This document shows positions 42,815-51,984 of a DNA stretch of 64,000 nucleotides, one piece after another. Below the pieces are notes generated by a model. The model was given only the letters and a program-made list of their open reading frames with translations, was not told the origin of the DNA and did no database searches. Position numbers and translations under genes: made by a program. Source of the DNA: Bacteroidales bacterium (GTDB lineage: Bacteria; Bacteroidota; Bacteroidia; Bacteroidales; UBA12077); contig JANQHE010000005.1 in NCBI GenBank assembly GCA_028282785.1, forward strand, positions 1 through 64,000. The letters run 5' to 3'. Position 1 is the first letter of the stretch. Each line of letters opens with the position of its first letter.

Positions 42815-43024
42815 TTATTCTAAACCTTCATCGTTACACTCATTGACACAATTAGTATTACATCTAGATTTGTCAGTATAATCGCAAAAACCCTGTTCGT
42901 CAGAATAACAGCAATTTGATTCTGCTATTGACCCACCTTTGATATTAATCATATCATAGTTTTGAAGATTAGATATGACGTTCTTGTTTAATGTTAGTTT
43001 GTTTTTAAAGCTTTTCTTTTTCAT
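42815..43024 (-). CDS. Double-glycine-leader RiPP-like precursor peptide, cysteine-rich core
   Basis: 69 residues. The leader MKKKSFKNKLTLNKNVISNL followed by QNYDMINIKGG (Gly-Gly at 30-31) fits the Bacteroidota natural-product leader with its KLxLNKxxISNL motif, as in class I lanthipeptide precursors. The 38-residue core is rich in Cys (six) with Ser and Thr: SNCCYSDEQGFC, then SRCNTNCVNECND. No modification enzyme, peptidase-ABC exporter or cyclase is encoded nearby, so it is an orphan precursor. The core could form disulfides or thioethers. A defensin-like cysteine peptide is the alternative. Confidence 0.72.
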   Translation of the reverse strand: MKKKSFKNKLTLNKNVISNLQNYDMINIKGGSIAESNCCYSDEQGFCDYTDKSRCNTNCVNECNDEGLE

Positions 43025-43108
43025 AATTTTAATGTTTTAATTAACAAGGTAAATAAGATTAATACAATTATAATGAAAATTACATAAAAATTATAAGAAA
43101 ATATAAAA

Positions 43109-43558
43109 TTAGAATTTTCTAATTCGCTCCATATCTCGTTTAAGGTCTTTTTGTTTTATATCGTGTCGTTTGTCAAATTCTTGTTTCCCTTTAGCTAATG
43201 CTATGTCGAGTTTAGCCAGTCCTTTCTCATTTATAAAAAGTCTTGTGGCAACAATCGTAAATCCCTTTTCCGTTGATTTACGCTCAAGTTTTTTTAATTC
43301 TCGCTTTGTTAGCAGTAATTTGCGATCCTGTCTGGGATCATGATTATAGTGAGTTCCGTAAGCATATTCAGTAATATTTAATCCACGAACATATAGTTCT
43401 CCATTTATAAAAATACAATACGCATCAACCAAGCTGGCTTTACCTAAACGGATTGATTTTATTTCGGTTCCGGCCAGTTTAATTCCTGCGGTAAACTTTT
43501 CTACAAAAGTATAGTTAAAAGATGCTTTCTTATTTTTTATGTTAATGTTGCTTTGCAT
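43109..43558 (-). CDS. smpB: SsrA-binding protein SmpB
   Basis: The start at 43558 ([22 protein letters not shown]) gives 149 residues, the family length; the frame is open further upstream but without family sequence. Typical parts: [48 protein letters not shown]-like region, [29 protein letters not shown] and the basic tail [18 protein letters not shown]. It works with tmRNA in rescuing stalled ribosomes. Confidence 0.95.
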   Translation of the reverse strand: MQSNINIKNKKASFNYTFVEKFTAGIKLAGTEIKSIRLGKASLVDAYCIFINGELYVRGLNITEYAYGTHYNHDPRQDRKLLLTKRELKKLERKSTEKGFTIVATRLFINEKGLAKLDIALAKGKQEFDKRHDIKQKDLKRDMERIRKF

Positions 43559-43626
43559 AAAGTTTAAATAATCTGGTTTGCAAAGGTAAATATTTATTTT
43601 GATCCAACTGTTAAAATACATTTTAT

Positions 43627-43659
43627 AACCTGACCGTGCCTTCAAGACCTGTTAGGGTT
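43627..43659. repeat. REP-like imperfect palindrome left of the RAYT remnant
   Basis: AACCTGACCGTGCCTT, then CAAGACCTGTTAGGGTT: the outer arms AACCTGAC and GTTAGGGTT are nearly inverted. This wording resembles the AACCTGWCAGG-type REP elements of Bacteroidota. It lies 50 bp before the transposase remnant. Confidence 0.45.
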
Positions 43660-43708
43660 ATTAAAAAGAAATCGGTAAAAATCTTTAAATTAGCAGAAAA
43701 CATTAAAC

Positions 43709-43891
43709 GTGCAAGTAAATAATGATAATTATTTAAAACATCTAGTATTTTATATACATGATAATTCGGTTCATCACAGTTTTGTTGAAAATATAGTCGA
43801 TTATCCCTGGACATCATATAATGATCTGATTTTTAAAAAAACAAAAAGAATAAACTTGGGAGAAACGATGGGCTGGTTCGATTCAAAATAA
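43709..43891 (+). pseudogene. RAYT (REP-associated tyrosine transposase) C-terminal remnant
   Basis: The 60-residue frame contains YLKHLVFYIHDNSVHHSFVE, then YPWTSYNDLIF and LGETMGWFDSK. This matches the C-terminal part of IS200-like RAYT proteins (YIHxNPVxHxFV, DYxWSSY, WF). The N-terminal catalytic half with HUH motif is missing, so it is not functional. REP-like palindromes flank it on both sides, as expected of a REPtron. Confidence 0.7.
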
Positions 43892-43967
43892 GAATTTATA
43901 CTATTTCATAAAACAAACACGATCTAAACGAAATAGATACTTTTATAATAGAATAAAATTTAAATCA

Positions 43968-43993
43968 CTGTCAGGTCATTAAGATCCTGACAG
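43968..43993. repeat. REP-like palindrome right of the RAYT remnant
   Basis: CTGTCAGG (43968-43975) and CCTGACAG (43986-43993) are a perfect 8-bp inverted repeat around a 10-nt loop. It is 31 bp before the miaA start and may also act in that leader. Confidence 0.5.
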
Positions 43994-44024
43994 GATTTTA
44001 AGATTAGTAAATGGGAGAAAAGAT

Positions 44025-44945
44025 ATGGAATCGAAATATAACATGCTAACAATTCTAGGAGCTACGGCAGGTGGTAAAACCTCTGTTGCGGCAAGAATGG
44101 CTTATATTTTGGATGGAGAAATTATAAGTGCAGATTCTAGGCAGGTATATAAAGGGATGGATTTAGGCACTGGCAAGGATTTGGAAGATTATATTGTTGA
44201 AGATAAGCCAATACCATATCATTTAATTGATATTGTAGAAGCCGGATATAAATACAATGTTTATGAATACCAAAAGGATTTTTTAAATGCATATTCGAAT
44301 ATACAATCCAAAAAGAAGTTTCCTGTATTTTGTGGAGGATCAGGAATGTACCTTGAGGCAGTGCTTAAAGGCTACAAATTGTTTCCGGTTCCTGCAAACC
44401 CTGAATTGAGAAAAGAGTTAGAAAAAAAAGAAACTGAAGAACTGATTCAAATTTTAAAATCATTTAAAAAGCTTCATAATACAACCGATATTGATTCTAA
44501 AAAACGAGTAATACGAGCCATTGAGATAGAAACATATTACGATAAATCAAAAGATATCGATGATTATTTCCCGGATATCAATTCTTTGATTGTAGGAATT
44601 AAGTTCGATAGAGATTCACGTCGAAGAAGAATCACAGAAAGACTAAGGCAACGCCTGAAAGAAGGAATGATTGATGAAGTAAAAAGAATTCTGGATCAGG
44701 GGGTGGCTCCGGAAGATTTAATTTACTATGGCTTGGAATATAAATATCTTACTCATTATGTAATAGGAGAAATTTCTTACGATGAGATGTTTAAACGGTT
44801 GGAGACTGCTATTCATCAATTTGCAAAACGACAAATGACCTGGTTTAGGGGAATGGAAAGAAAAGGATTTAAAATTCACTGGATTGATGGTTATGCCCCG
44901 ATGAAAGAAAAAACAGATCGAATTTTGGGACTACTTAAAGATTAA
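44025..44945 (+). CDS. miaA: tRNA dimethylallyltransferase
   Basis: 306 residues. P-loop ILGATAGGKTSVA (near 11), ISADSRQVYKGMDLGTGK, PVFCGGSGMYLEAVLKGY, and FAKRQMTWFR near the C-terminus are the family motifs. It adds an isopentenyl group to A37 of tRNAs reading UNN codons. The C-terminal end overlaps the convergent gene at 44942 by 4 bp. Many Bacteroidota carry two MiaA copies and this might be the second type. Confidence 0.92.
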   Translation: MESKYNMLTILGATAGGKTSVAARMAYILDGEIISADSRQVYKGMDLGTGKDLEDYIVEDKPIPYHLIDIVEAGYKYNVYEYQKDFLNAYSNIQSKKKFPVFCGGSGMYLEAVLKGYKLFPVPANPELRKELEKKETEELIQILKSFKKLHNTTDIDSKKRVIRAIEIETYYDKSKDIDDYFPDINSLIVGIKFDRDSRRRRITERLRQRLKEGMIDEVKRILDQGVAPEDLIYYGLEYKYLTHYVIGEISYDEMFKRLETAIHQFAKRQMTWFRGMERKGFKIHWIDGYAPMKEKTDRILGLLKD

Positions 44946-45334
44946 AATAAGAACCAATTAAACTGATCAAGTTTATAAATGATAAATATTGTAATTGCCA
45001 GGTTTATAAATGAAAAGATGTAATTGTAATGTTTGCGGTATTTTTTAAAATTTCTTCTGAAAAGAATTCCAAAGTTTGGAACAAATAAGCTAAATAACAA
45101 AGTAAAGAAAAACGCTTCACTTAATTGGTTTTCTATATCACTTGGTCCATAAAACATAAACAGATATACACTGATTAGTAAAACCAGCAAATATAACAAG
45201 TAAGTAATCTTCAGACTTAATGTTGAAATTAATCTCTTATGATTTAATAACAGTGGTTTTACAATTATAAATGCCAAAACATAAATAATTAAAAACACCA
45301 CCATTAAAAGAAAATGAAAAACTACTTGCATCAT
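44942..45334 (-). CDS. Small polytopic membrane protein, hypothetical
   Basis: About 130 residues from ATG at 45334 (MMQVVFHFLLMVVFLII). An upstream ATG at 45382 would add a less natural segment over the terminator at 45385. Four hydrophobic helices are separated by short basic loops (HKRL, RRNFKKYRKHYN). No family is recognised. It overlaps miaA by 4 bp tail to tail. Confidence 0.55.
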   Translation of the reverse strand: MMQVVFHFLLMVVFLIIYVLAFIIVKPLLLNHKRLISTLSLKITYLLYLLVLLISVYLFMFYGPSDIENQLSEAFFFTLLFSLFVPNFGILFRRNFKKYRKHYNYIFSFINLAITIFIIYKLDQFNWFLF

Positions 45335-45374
45335 TAAAGGAATAATAATGAATAAATTTACATTTTTCTTACAT

Positions 45375-45404
45375 AAAAACAAAAGGCCGGATTTATATCC
45401 AGCC
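45375..45404 (-). terminator. Intrinsic terminator after the lipid-anchored S9 peptidase gene
   Basis: On the minus strand GGCTGGAT-ATAA-ATCCGGCC (one mismatch) is followed by TTTTGTTTTT. Confidence 0.6.
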
Positions 45405-45429
45405 TATGAAAGAGATATTTAAATAAATT

Positions 45430-47514
45430 TTATTCTTCGTCCTTCAACCATTGATCAAGCCAGCTATAGAATTCGCGTTGCCATAAAATTCCGTTCTGGG
45501 GGCTTAATACCCAATGGTTTTCATAAGGGAAATGTAAATATTTACTAGGAATTCCTCTCAATTGTGCAGCGTTAAATGCACTCATTCCTTGAGTATAAGG
45601 AATACGAAAATCCTTTTCACCATGTATTACCATAATAGGAGTATCCCATTTGTCAACAAACCTATGTGGTGAGTTGTCATATGTATTCTTGTTTGATTTA
45701 TCCCAGTAAGGGCCACCCATATCCCAATTAACAAAAAACATTTCTTCTGTTGACAGGTACATAGCATCAAAATTAAAAATACCGCAATGAGATATAAATG
45801 CATCAAAACGTCCTTCATGATGCCCGGCAATCCAGAATACGGAGTAACCACCATAACTAGCACCAATTGCTCCTAAATTATTCTCATCTACAAAAGGTTC
45901 TTTCGAAACTGCATCAATTGCGCTAAAATAGTCCTTCATATTTTGTCCTCCATAGTCACCGGAGATCTGGTCATTCCATTCTTTACCAAATGAAGGTAAT
46001 CCACGACGGTTAGGAGCAACAATAATGTAATCGTTTGCTGCCATCATTTGGAAATTCCAACGGAATGAATAAAATTGGCTAACTGAACCATGAGGTCCTC
46101 CCTGACAATAAAGTAATGCAGGATATTTTTTGTTTGGATCGAAATTAGGAGGATAAATTACCCAGACCAGCATATCCTTATTATCAGTTGTTTTTATCCA
46201 ACGTTTTTCAACTTTGCCGTAAGTAAGCTGATCATGTAGTTTTTTGTTAATAAAAGAAAGCTGAGTTTCTTCTCCGGTTTCAGGATTTATTGCAAATACT
46301 TCCGTTGGTTTTGTCATGCTTTGTTTTGTTCCAATAAGTTTGTCACCATATGGATGAGCAGACCTGTAATTATGAATACCATCAGTAGTTTGTTTTATTT
46401 CTCCGGTTTCAATATTTAAATTATAAATCTGGAAACGAGCATGATAGTCGCTTGTGAAGTATATTGACTTATTATCTTCGGTCCATGATAATCCGTGAAC
46501 GTCCTGATCAAAATTTGCGGTATAATCTTTTCTTTCACCAGTTTTAATATCCATTATAAAAAGACGATTTTGATCAGATTCGTAACCGTCGCGCTCCATG
46601 CTTTCCCACGCAATCATCTTTCCGTTAGGAGAGAAAACAGCACTTACATCATAACCCATTAATCCTTCTGTTATGTTCTTTGTTTTATTCGATTCAAGAT
46701 TATAGATATAAATTGCTGAGTTAGTTGAAAGAGTGTATGCTTTCCCGGCCATCTTCTTGCAAGTATAGGCTATTTCTTTGCTGTCAGGGCTCCAGTTTAT
46801 TTGTTCCATTCCACCAAATGGATTCATCGGGCTGTCGAATCTTTCACCTTCCATAATATCGATTGAGTTGCTTAATGAACTTCCATCATAATCAGCTATG
46901 AAAATATGACTGTAAGCATAATCATGCCACTCATCCCAATGGCGGTACATTAAGTCAGTTTCAATTCTTACTTCTGCTTTTGGTAAATCAGGATGAAGTT
47001 CATTTGCTGTTTTATCCAACTTAACATCTTTAATATAAACTACTTTTGTTTGGTCGGGAGAGTACTTAAATCCATTTATACCACCTTCGATATCTGAAAT
47101 TTGCATTCTTCCGGAACCATCAGGATTCATTTCCCATAATTGCAGATCACCACTTTCTGTGCTAAGAAATCCGATTTTTTTTCCATCCGGACGCCATTTT
47201 GCCGAATACTCACCAGATACGGTATTGGTAATATTTACAGCTTCGCCACCATTAGTTGGCATTATAAATATTTCTCTGTTACCTCTATTTTCCTCAATAT
47301 TATAAAATGAAACTCCAAATAAAAATTGAGAGTTATCAGGAGAAATTTCAACACCACTGACTCTTCCAAAAGACCAAAGTACTTCCGGAGTCATGATATC
47401 TGAAGTTAGTTCAATTTGATCAACAGGGTTGCCAATTTCAATTGACCGCTCATTTGTGCAAGAAATAAGCAAGCTTGATAATACAATTCCTGAAAGGATT
47501 AATAGTTTTTTCAT
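45430..47514 (-). CDS. Lipid-anchored S9-family peptidase (acylaminoacyl-peptidase/DPP type)
   Basis: 694 residues with a lipoprotein signal (lipobox LISC, Cys near 19). A TolB/WD-like propeller occupies about 45-420 (YSAKWRPDGKKIGFLSTESGDLQLWEMNPDG, AVFSPNGKMIAWESMERDG). The alpha/beta-hydrolase domain has GASYGGYSVFW (Ser near 553), HGEKDFRIPY (Asp near 635) and YENHWVLSP (His near 667). It likely trims peptides at the cell envelope. The start lies 6 bp after recA, so it is probably read from the bcp-recA transcript. Confidence 0.9.
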   Translation of the reverse strand: MKKLLILSGIVLSSLLISCTNERSIEIGNPVDQIELTSDIMTPEVLWSFGRVSGVEISPDNSQFLFGVSFYNIEENRGNREIFIMPTNGGEAVNITNTVSGEYSAKWRPDGKKIGFLSTESGDLQLWEMNPDGSGRMQISDIEGGINGFKYSPDQTKVVYIKDVKLDKTANELHPDLPKAEVRIETDLMYRHWDEWHDYAYSHIFIADYDGSSLSNSIDIMEGERFDSPMNPFGGMEQINWSPDSKEIAYTCKKMAGKAYTLSTNSAIYIYNLESNKTKNITEGLMGYDVSAVFSPNGKMIAWESMERDGYESDQNRLFIMDIKTGERKDYTANFDQDVHGLSWTEDNKSIYFTSDYHARFQIYNLNIETGEIKQTTDGIHNYRSAHPYGDKLIGTKQSMTKPTEVFAINPETGEETQLSFINKKLHDQLTYGKVEKRWIKTTDNKDMLVWVIYPPNFDPNKKYPALLYCQGGPHGSVSQFYSFRWNFQMMAANDYIIVAPNRRGLPSFGKEWNDQISGDYGGQNMKDYFSAIDAVSKEPFVDENNLGAIGASYGGYSVFWIAGHHEGRFDAFISHCGIFNFDAMYLSTEEMFFVNWDMGGPYWDKSNKNTYDNSPHRFVDKWDTPIMVIHGEKDFRIPYTQGMSAFNAAQLRGIPSKYLHFPYENHWVLSPQNGILWQREFYSWLDQWLKDEE

Positions 47515-47520
47515 GATTAA

Positions 47521-48549
47521 TTATTCTTGGTTATTTTTAAATGAATCAGTGATTTTGGTTTCTAGCTCTTCCGCTAATTCAGGATTATCTTTTAGAAGTT
47601 GTTTTACAGCTTCTCGCCCTTGTCCTAATTTGGTTTCACCATAACTAAACCACGACCCGCTTTTTTTAACAACCTCTCGTTCAACACCTAAATCGATGAT
47701 TTCACCAATTTTTGAAATTCCTTCTCCATACATAATATCAAATTCAGCCTTTTTGAATGGTGGAGCTAACTTATTTTTCACAATTTTAACACGTGTTCTG
47801 TTTCCTGAAACATCTTCACCATCTTTAATCTGGCCTATTCTACGAATGTCAATTCTTATCGAAGCGTAAAATTTTAGTGCATTACCACCGGTTGTTGTTT
47901 CCGGGTTTCCAAACATAACGCCAATTTTTTCACGTAATTGATTGATAAAAATACAGCATGTATTGGTTTTATTTATGTTCGCTGTAAGTTTACGTAAAGC
48001 TTGTGACATTAAGCGTGCTTGTAATCCCATCCGGGAATCTCCCATATCGCCCTCGATCTCAGCTTTTGGAGTAAGAGCTGCTACAGAGTCAATTACAATA
48101 ACATCAATCGCTCCTGAACGAATTAAATGGTCTGCAATTTCAAGTGCTTGTTCTCCATTATCGGGTTGAGAAATCAAAAGATTTTCAACATCAACTCCCA
48201 GTTTTTCAGCATAAAAACGATCAAATGCATGTTCAGCATCAATAATCGCAGCAATGCCTCCTGTTTTTTGAGCTTCAGCAATGGCATGAATTGCTAAAGT
48301 AGTTTTCCCGGAAGATTCCGGTCCATATATTTCTATTACTCGACCTCTTGGAAAACCTCCAACTCCCAAAGCCATATTCAAAGAAATTGATCCGGACGAG
48401 ATAGAAGGAACATCAGCAATAGCATGATCGCCCATTTTCATAATGGTTCCTTTCCCGTAATCCTTATCAATTTTGTCTAGTGTAAGTTGAAGAGCTTTTA
48501 ATTTTTCTTTATTGATGTTGTTGTCTTTTTTTTCTTTCTCTTTCTCCAT
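47521..48549 (-). CDS. recA: Recombinase RecA
   Basis: 342 residues. Walker [20 protein letters not shown], Walker [40 protein letters not shown], the DNA-binding loop [21 protein letters not shown], and the C-terminal [12 protein letters not shown]. It carries out homologous strand exchange and SOS induction. It sits between bcp (20 bp upstream) and an S9 peptidase gene (6 bp downstream). No SOS box is recognisable, as is usual in this phylum. Confidence 0.97.
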   Translation of the reverse strand: MEKEKEKKDNNINKEKLKALQLTLDKIDKDYGKGTIMKMGDHAIADVPSISSGSISLNMALGVGGFPRGRVIEIYGPESSGKTTLAIHAIAEAQKTGGIAAIIDAEHAFDRFYAEKLGVDVENLLISQPDNGEQALEIADHLIRSGAIDVIVIDSVAALTPKAEIEGDMGDSRMGLQARLMSQALRKLTANINKTNTCCIFINQLREKIGVMFGNPETTTGGNALKFYASIRIDIRRIGQIKDGEDVSGNRTRVKIVKNKLAPPFKKAEFDIMYGEGISKIGEIIDLGVEREVVKKSGSWFSYGETKLGQGREAVKQLLKDNPELAEELETKITDSFKNNQE

Positions 48550-48569
48550 GGTAATATAATTTGCTTTTT

Positions 48570-49034
48570 TTAGATTTTTAATTCCTGGTATATCTGATTG
48601 GTATGGTCTTTAGTTTTTACCTTTTCAAATATAGCTTCTATGGTTTGATTTTCAGAAATGATGTATGTTTTCCTTAGAACTCCATCGTAAGTTTTTCCAT
48701 ACATTTTCTTTTCACCCCATGCATGATATAAATTTAATATTTCTTTATCAGGATCAGAAATTAACCTGAATGGTAGTTCATATTTTTCAATGAATTTTTG
48801 GTGTGATTTTTCCGAATCAGGACTAACACCAATAACGTCTAATCCCTTATTTATTAGATCAGAATAATTATCTCTTAAATTACATGCCTCAGCCGTACAT
48901 CCCGGAGTGTTGTCTTTTGGATAAAAATATAAAATTACTTTTTTACCTTTATAGTCATCTAATGATATTGATTCCCCATTTTGATCAACCCCAGAAAATC
49001 GAGGAGCCGGATCTCCAACTTTTAAATTTGCCAT
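48570..49034 (-). CDS. bcp: Thioredoxin-dependent peroxiredoxin (Bcp/PrxQ type)
   Basis: 154 residues. [25 protein letters not shown] carries the peroxidatic Cys (TPGCT, near 45) and the resolving Cys five residues on, the PrxQ arrangement. [21 protein letters not shown] and the arginine in GVLRKTYII complete the active site. It reduces peroxides in the cytoplasm. It is the first gene of the bcp-recA run. Confidence 0.94.
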   Translation of the reverse strand: MANLKVGDPAPRFSGVDQNGESISLDDYKGKKVILYFYPKDNTPGCTAEACNLRDNYSDLINKGLDVIGVSPDSEKSHQKFIEKYELPFRLISDPDKEILNLYHAWGEKKMYGKTYDGVLRKTYIISENQTIEAIFEKVKTKDHTNQIYQELKI

Positions 49035-49182
49035 AATGATTTATGTTTAAGATTTGTAAAATTAAAAAATATCATTGATAAGACAGAATTTGTGTTTTAT
49101 TGTTTACTATTCTTTTATCAACAAAAAAATTAATGGAGTAAACACTTGAATTGTAAAATTATAAAACTAATCGGTAATTTTC

Positions 49183-49213
49183 TTTTTCGTATGTCGAAGG
49201 TGTATTAAATTTG
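49183..49213 (+). promoter_or_regulatory. Promoter of the TPR/propeller/SPOR gene
   Basis: TAAATTTG (49206-49213) matches TAnnTTTG. TTTTTCG at 49183-49189 is an acceptable -33 element. Confidence 0.4.
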
Positions 49214-49241
49214 TTGAATGCAAGTATAGTATTCTGGTTAA

Positions 49242-51491
49242 ATGGGAAAATATCTTTTAGGCTTTCTTTTATGTTTTCTGGTATTGTTTGAAATTAAGGC
49301 TCAAACCAATCCCGAATATGATGAATTAAAAGCTGCTTTTGCAAATATTGAGGATAAGAATTATAAAAAGGCTTATCCGTATTTCAGGAAAATGCTAAGG
49401 CAATATCCTAAAGAGCCTACTTACCAATATTATACAGGATTATGCCTTCTGTACCTGGAAAAAGATCCTAATAAGGCAATACCGTATTTGAGATATGCTT
49501 CTTCAAAAAATGTTACCGTAGATGTATATTATTATCTGGGAATAGCTTATTTGCGAAATTACCAGTTTGAAAGATCTGTAAAAAGTTTTGATTGGTTTGA
49601 AAAAAATGCTGACAGAAAAAGATTAAAGGAACTAGATTATCAGATCTATAAGGCTATGGCTCAAAATGGACTTTATTTAACTAAATATATACAAAAGCCA
49701 ACAGTTTATAGTAAAATTAAAAGTGCAGATGAAGATTTTTATAGAAATTACACTTTGGATAATATAGAGGGTTATTTCATTGATACATACGATTATTTTA
49801 AACTACAAAAAGATTCAGTTGATGATAATTCCGTTCTATTTGTTCCGGATAATAGCCGTGAACGTTATTTTGCTAAACGAAATGATAAACGAGGCGATTA
49901 TGATATTTACAAAATCACTCAGCTAAGCGATACATCATGGAGTGCACCTGAGAACCTGGGAGGTGTAATCAATACTCCTTTTGATGAAAATTATCCCTTT
50001 CTGCATTTTGATGGTTCTACTTTATATTTTGCTTCAAAAGGACATTATAGCATGGGAGGTTATGATCTTTATAAAAGTACCTGGAATTGGAATGAGCAAA
50101 AATGGACAGAGCCGGAAAATCTTGATTTTCCAATAAATTCTCCATATGATGATATTTTGTTTGTAGCTACGCCTAATAAACGTAGTGCAATGTTTGCATC
50201 TAACCGCGAAAAACTGCAAAACCAGTTAAATGTTTATCACATTAAATTAACAAACTCAGAACCTTATGTTGAGATTGAGGATCATAAGGAAATACTAAAG
50301 TACGCTCAATTAGATGTAAATGCTAGTATTGAAAATGAGGATAAATCAGAATTCAAATCGAAATATCAAACCGACCAGAAGGATTTGGTAAAAATAAAGA
50401 ATGATGAGAGTTTTTTACATAAATCAAGATATGATAGTTTACTAAACCTGGCCATAAGTTACCAGCTTAAAGCAGACTCGTTAAGATGGATTATTGATGA
50501 AAAGAGAAGTACATTCGATGTAACTAAAGATGGGCAGGAAAGAGCTCAGTTATCAAATGTAATTGTCGAACTTGAGCGAGAAATTTATGGTTTACAAAGA
50601 AATGCAGATAACTGTTATGCCCAGGTTCGCGAAATAGAACAGTTAAATCTGGCATCAAAAAAAGTGATTTACGAAGATCTTAAAAAAGAAGAGGAGATAG
50701 AAGAAACAAATATGGAGGAAACTAATCTTTATTATGAGCCGGTACCAGACTCTATAAATATTAAAAAGCTAGTGCTTGTTGAAGATACCATTGAAGAAGA
50801 TAGTGTTAATTTTCCCGATTTCGGCCTGAGAGTTGAGAATCCTGCGATTTATAATGCTCAAAACCCTATACCGTTAAATGAAACTTTACCTGATGGAATT
50901 ATTTATATGATTCAGTTAGGAGCCTTTAGTACCGAAAAAGCTCCATCAATATTTAAGGGCTTAACACCTTTATCTGTAATTAAAAAAGAAAATAGCAAAA
51001 TCCAAAAGTACTTTGCCGGTAAATTCTTTCTATTGAGTGAAGCTGAAAAAAATATGGGTTTAATAAAATCCAAAGGCTTTAAAGACGCGTATATCGTTGC
51101 TTTTAATGATGGCGAAATAATACCTGTGAAAAATGCGGTAAAGTTAGAGTCTGACAGGGAGATCCCGGTTCTAATCAAAAGTATGAAAGAAGAAGTTCCT
51201 GACTCCGCTAAAGATCAGCCGGAAATTATTTTCGTTTTGAAAGGACAAATAAACCCTGAGAATTCAAGAATGATAGATAGTATCCAGTATTTCTTGACAG
51301 AAAACTTAGAATTTTACGTTGAAAATAATTCTAAAATTTCAATCTTTTTAATTAAATCATTTGCATCTTATGATGAAGCAATACCTATCAAAAATAAATT
51401 GGATGCTATACTGCCCGTTAAAAGTGAGATACATGCATATTTCGACGAAAATCAAATTCCTTTGGAACAGGCAAGAAAAATCACCCAATAA
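49242..51491 (+). CDS. Exported TPR - PD40 propeller - SPOR-like protein
   Basis: 749 residues with a signal peptide ending in EIKAQ. TPR-like helices at about 25-140 (YKKAYPYFRKMLRQYPKEPTYQYYTGLCLLYL). PD40/WD40-like repeats at about 200-330 (FAKRNDKRGDYDIYKITQLSDTSWSAPENLGGVINTPFDENYPFLHFDGSTLYFAS). A coiled coil at about 380-480. SPOR-like segments at about 555-630 (IYMIQLGAFSTEKAP) and possibly the last 80. The layout resembles PorE/OmpA-family periplasmic proteins of Bacteroidota secretion or gliding machines but lacks an OmpA_C domain. No partner genes are adjacent. Confidence 0.72.
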   Translation: MGKYLLGFLLCFLVLFEIKAQTNPEYDELKAAFANIEDKNYKKAYPYFRKMLRQYPKEPTYQYYTGLCLLYLEKDPNKAIPYLRYASSKNVTVDVYYYLGIAYLRNYQFERSVKSFDWFEKNADRKRLKELDYQIYKAMAQNGLYLTKYIQKPTVYSKIKSADEDFYRNYTLDNIEGYFIDTYDYFKLQKDSVDDNSVLFVPDNSRERYFAKRNDKRGDYDIYKITQLSDTSWSAPENLGGVINTPFDENYPFLHFDGSTLYFASKGHYSMGGYDLYKSTWNWNEQKWTEPENLDFPINSPYDDILFVATPNKRSAMFASNREKLQNQLNVYHIKLTNSEPYVEIEDHKEILKYAQLDVNASIENEDKSEFKSKYQTDQKDLVKIKNDESFLHKSRYDSLLNLAISYQLKADSLRWIIDEKRSTFDVTKDGQERAQLSNVIVELEREIYGLQRNADNCYAQVREIEQLNLASKKVIYEDLKKEEEIEETNMEETNLYYEPVPDSINIKKLVLVEDTIEEDSVNFPDFGLRVENPAIYNAQNPIPLNETLPDGIIYMIQLGAFSTEKAPSIFKGLTPLSVIKKENSKIQKYFAGKFFLLSEAEKNMGLIKSKGFKDAYIVAFNDGEIIPVKNAVKLESDREIPVLIKSMKEEVPDSAKDQPEIIFVLKGQINPENSRMIDSIQYFLTENLEFYVENNSKISIFLIKSFASYDEAIPIKNKLDAILPVKSEIHAYFDENQIPLEQARKITQ

Positions 51492-51531
51492 CATGATAAA
51501 TTAATATTTTTATAATAATTTAAGTTGTATA

Positions 51532-51590
51532 TTAGCCTGACATATTCATAATATATTATTATTTCCAATATTTATGAATAGTATGGCTGA
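51532..51590. repeat. Intergenic inverted repeat (ATTCATAAAT family), second copy
   Basis: TAGCCTGAC, ATTCATAATAT, about 20 nt, ATATTTATGAAT, then GGCTGACC. The order and words match 28463-28517 (TAGCCT, ATTCATAAAT, ATTTATGAAT, AGGCTA), although the sequence between differs. Confidence 0.45.
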
Positions 51591-51634
51591 CCTTGACAAG
51601 AAATAATAAGTGATTTATTATTTTTTCGGTACAA

Positions 51635-51663
51635 AATTAATTCACTAATTTTATGAATTAATT
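51635..51663. promoter_or_regulatory. Palindrome upstream of clpS
   Basis: AATTAATTC (51635-51643) and GAATTAATT (51655-51663), a perfect 9-bp inverted repeat with an 11-nt loop, 33 nt before the clpS start. It is a possible operator or leader hairpin. Confidence 0.4.
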
Positions 51664-51695
51664 AGGTTCGACGTTTGATAAAGTAAAATGTAACG

Positions 51696-51980
51696 ATGAT
51701 GAACAGTAAAAGAAAATTTGAGAAAAATCCAAATTTGCAGGAGAATCCGCAAGATGGGAAGGATTATTCTTTAATTTTGCATAACGATGATGTTCATGAT
51801 TTCATCTATGTGATTGATTCGTTAATTGAAGTATGTAATCATGATACGGTGCAAGCTGAGCAATGTACCTATTTGGTGCATTACAGAGGAAAATGTGAGA
51901 TTAAAGTGGGGAAATATAATCAGCTTAAAGAAATGTATAATGAACTTTTAAATAAGGGATTAACTGTTTCAATAAATTAA
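51696..51980 (+). CDS. clpS: ClpP adaptor protein ClpS
   Basis: 94 residues; ATG at 51696 or 51699. DYSLILHNDDVHDFIYVIDSLIEVCNHDTVQAEQCTYLVHYRGKCEIKVG has the NDD-x-(H/T) N-degron pocket residues and the long helix of the family. It delivers proteins with N-terminal bulky residues to ClpAP/ClpCP. It is 4 bp ahead of an NfeD-like gene and starts a four-gene run to 54198. Confidence 0.9.
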   Translation: MMNSKRKFEKNPNLQENPQDGKDYSLILHNDDVHDFIYVIDSLIEVCNHDTVQAEQCTYLVHYRGKCEIKVGKYNQLKEMYNELLNKGLTVSIN

Positions 51981-51984
51981 AATT

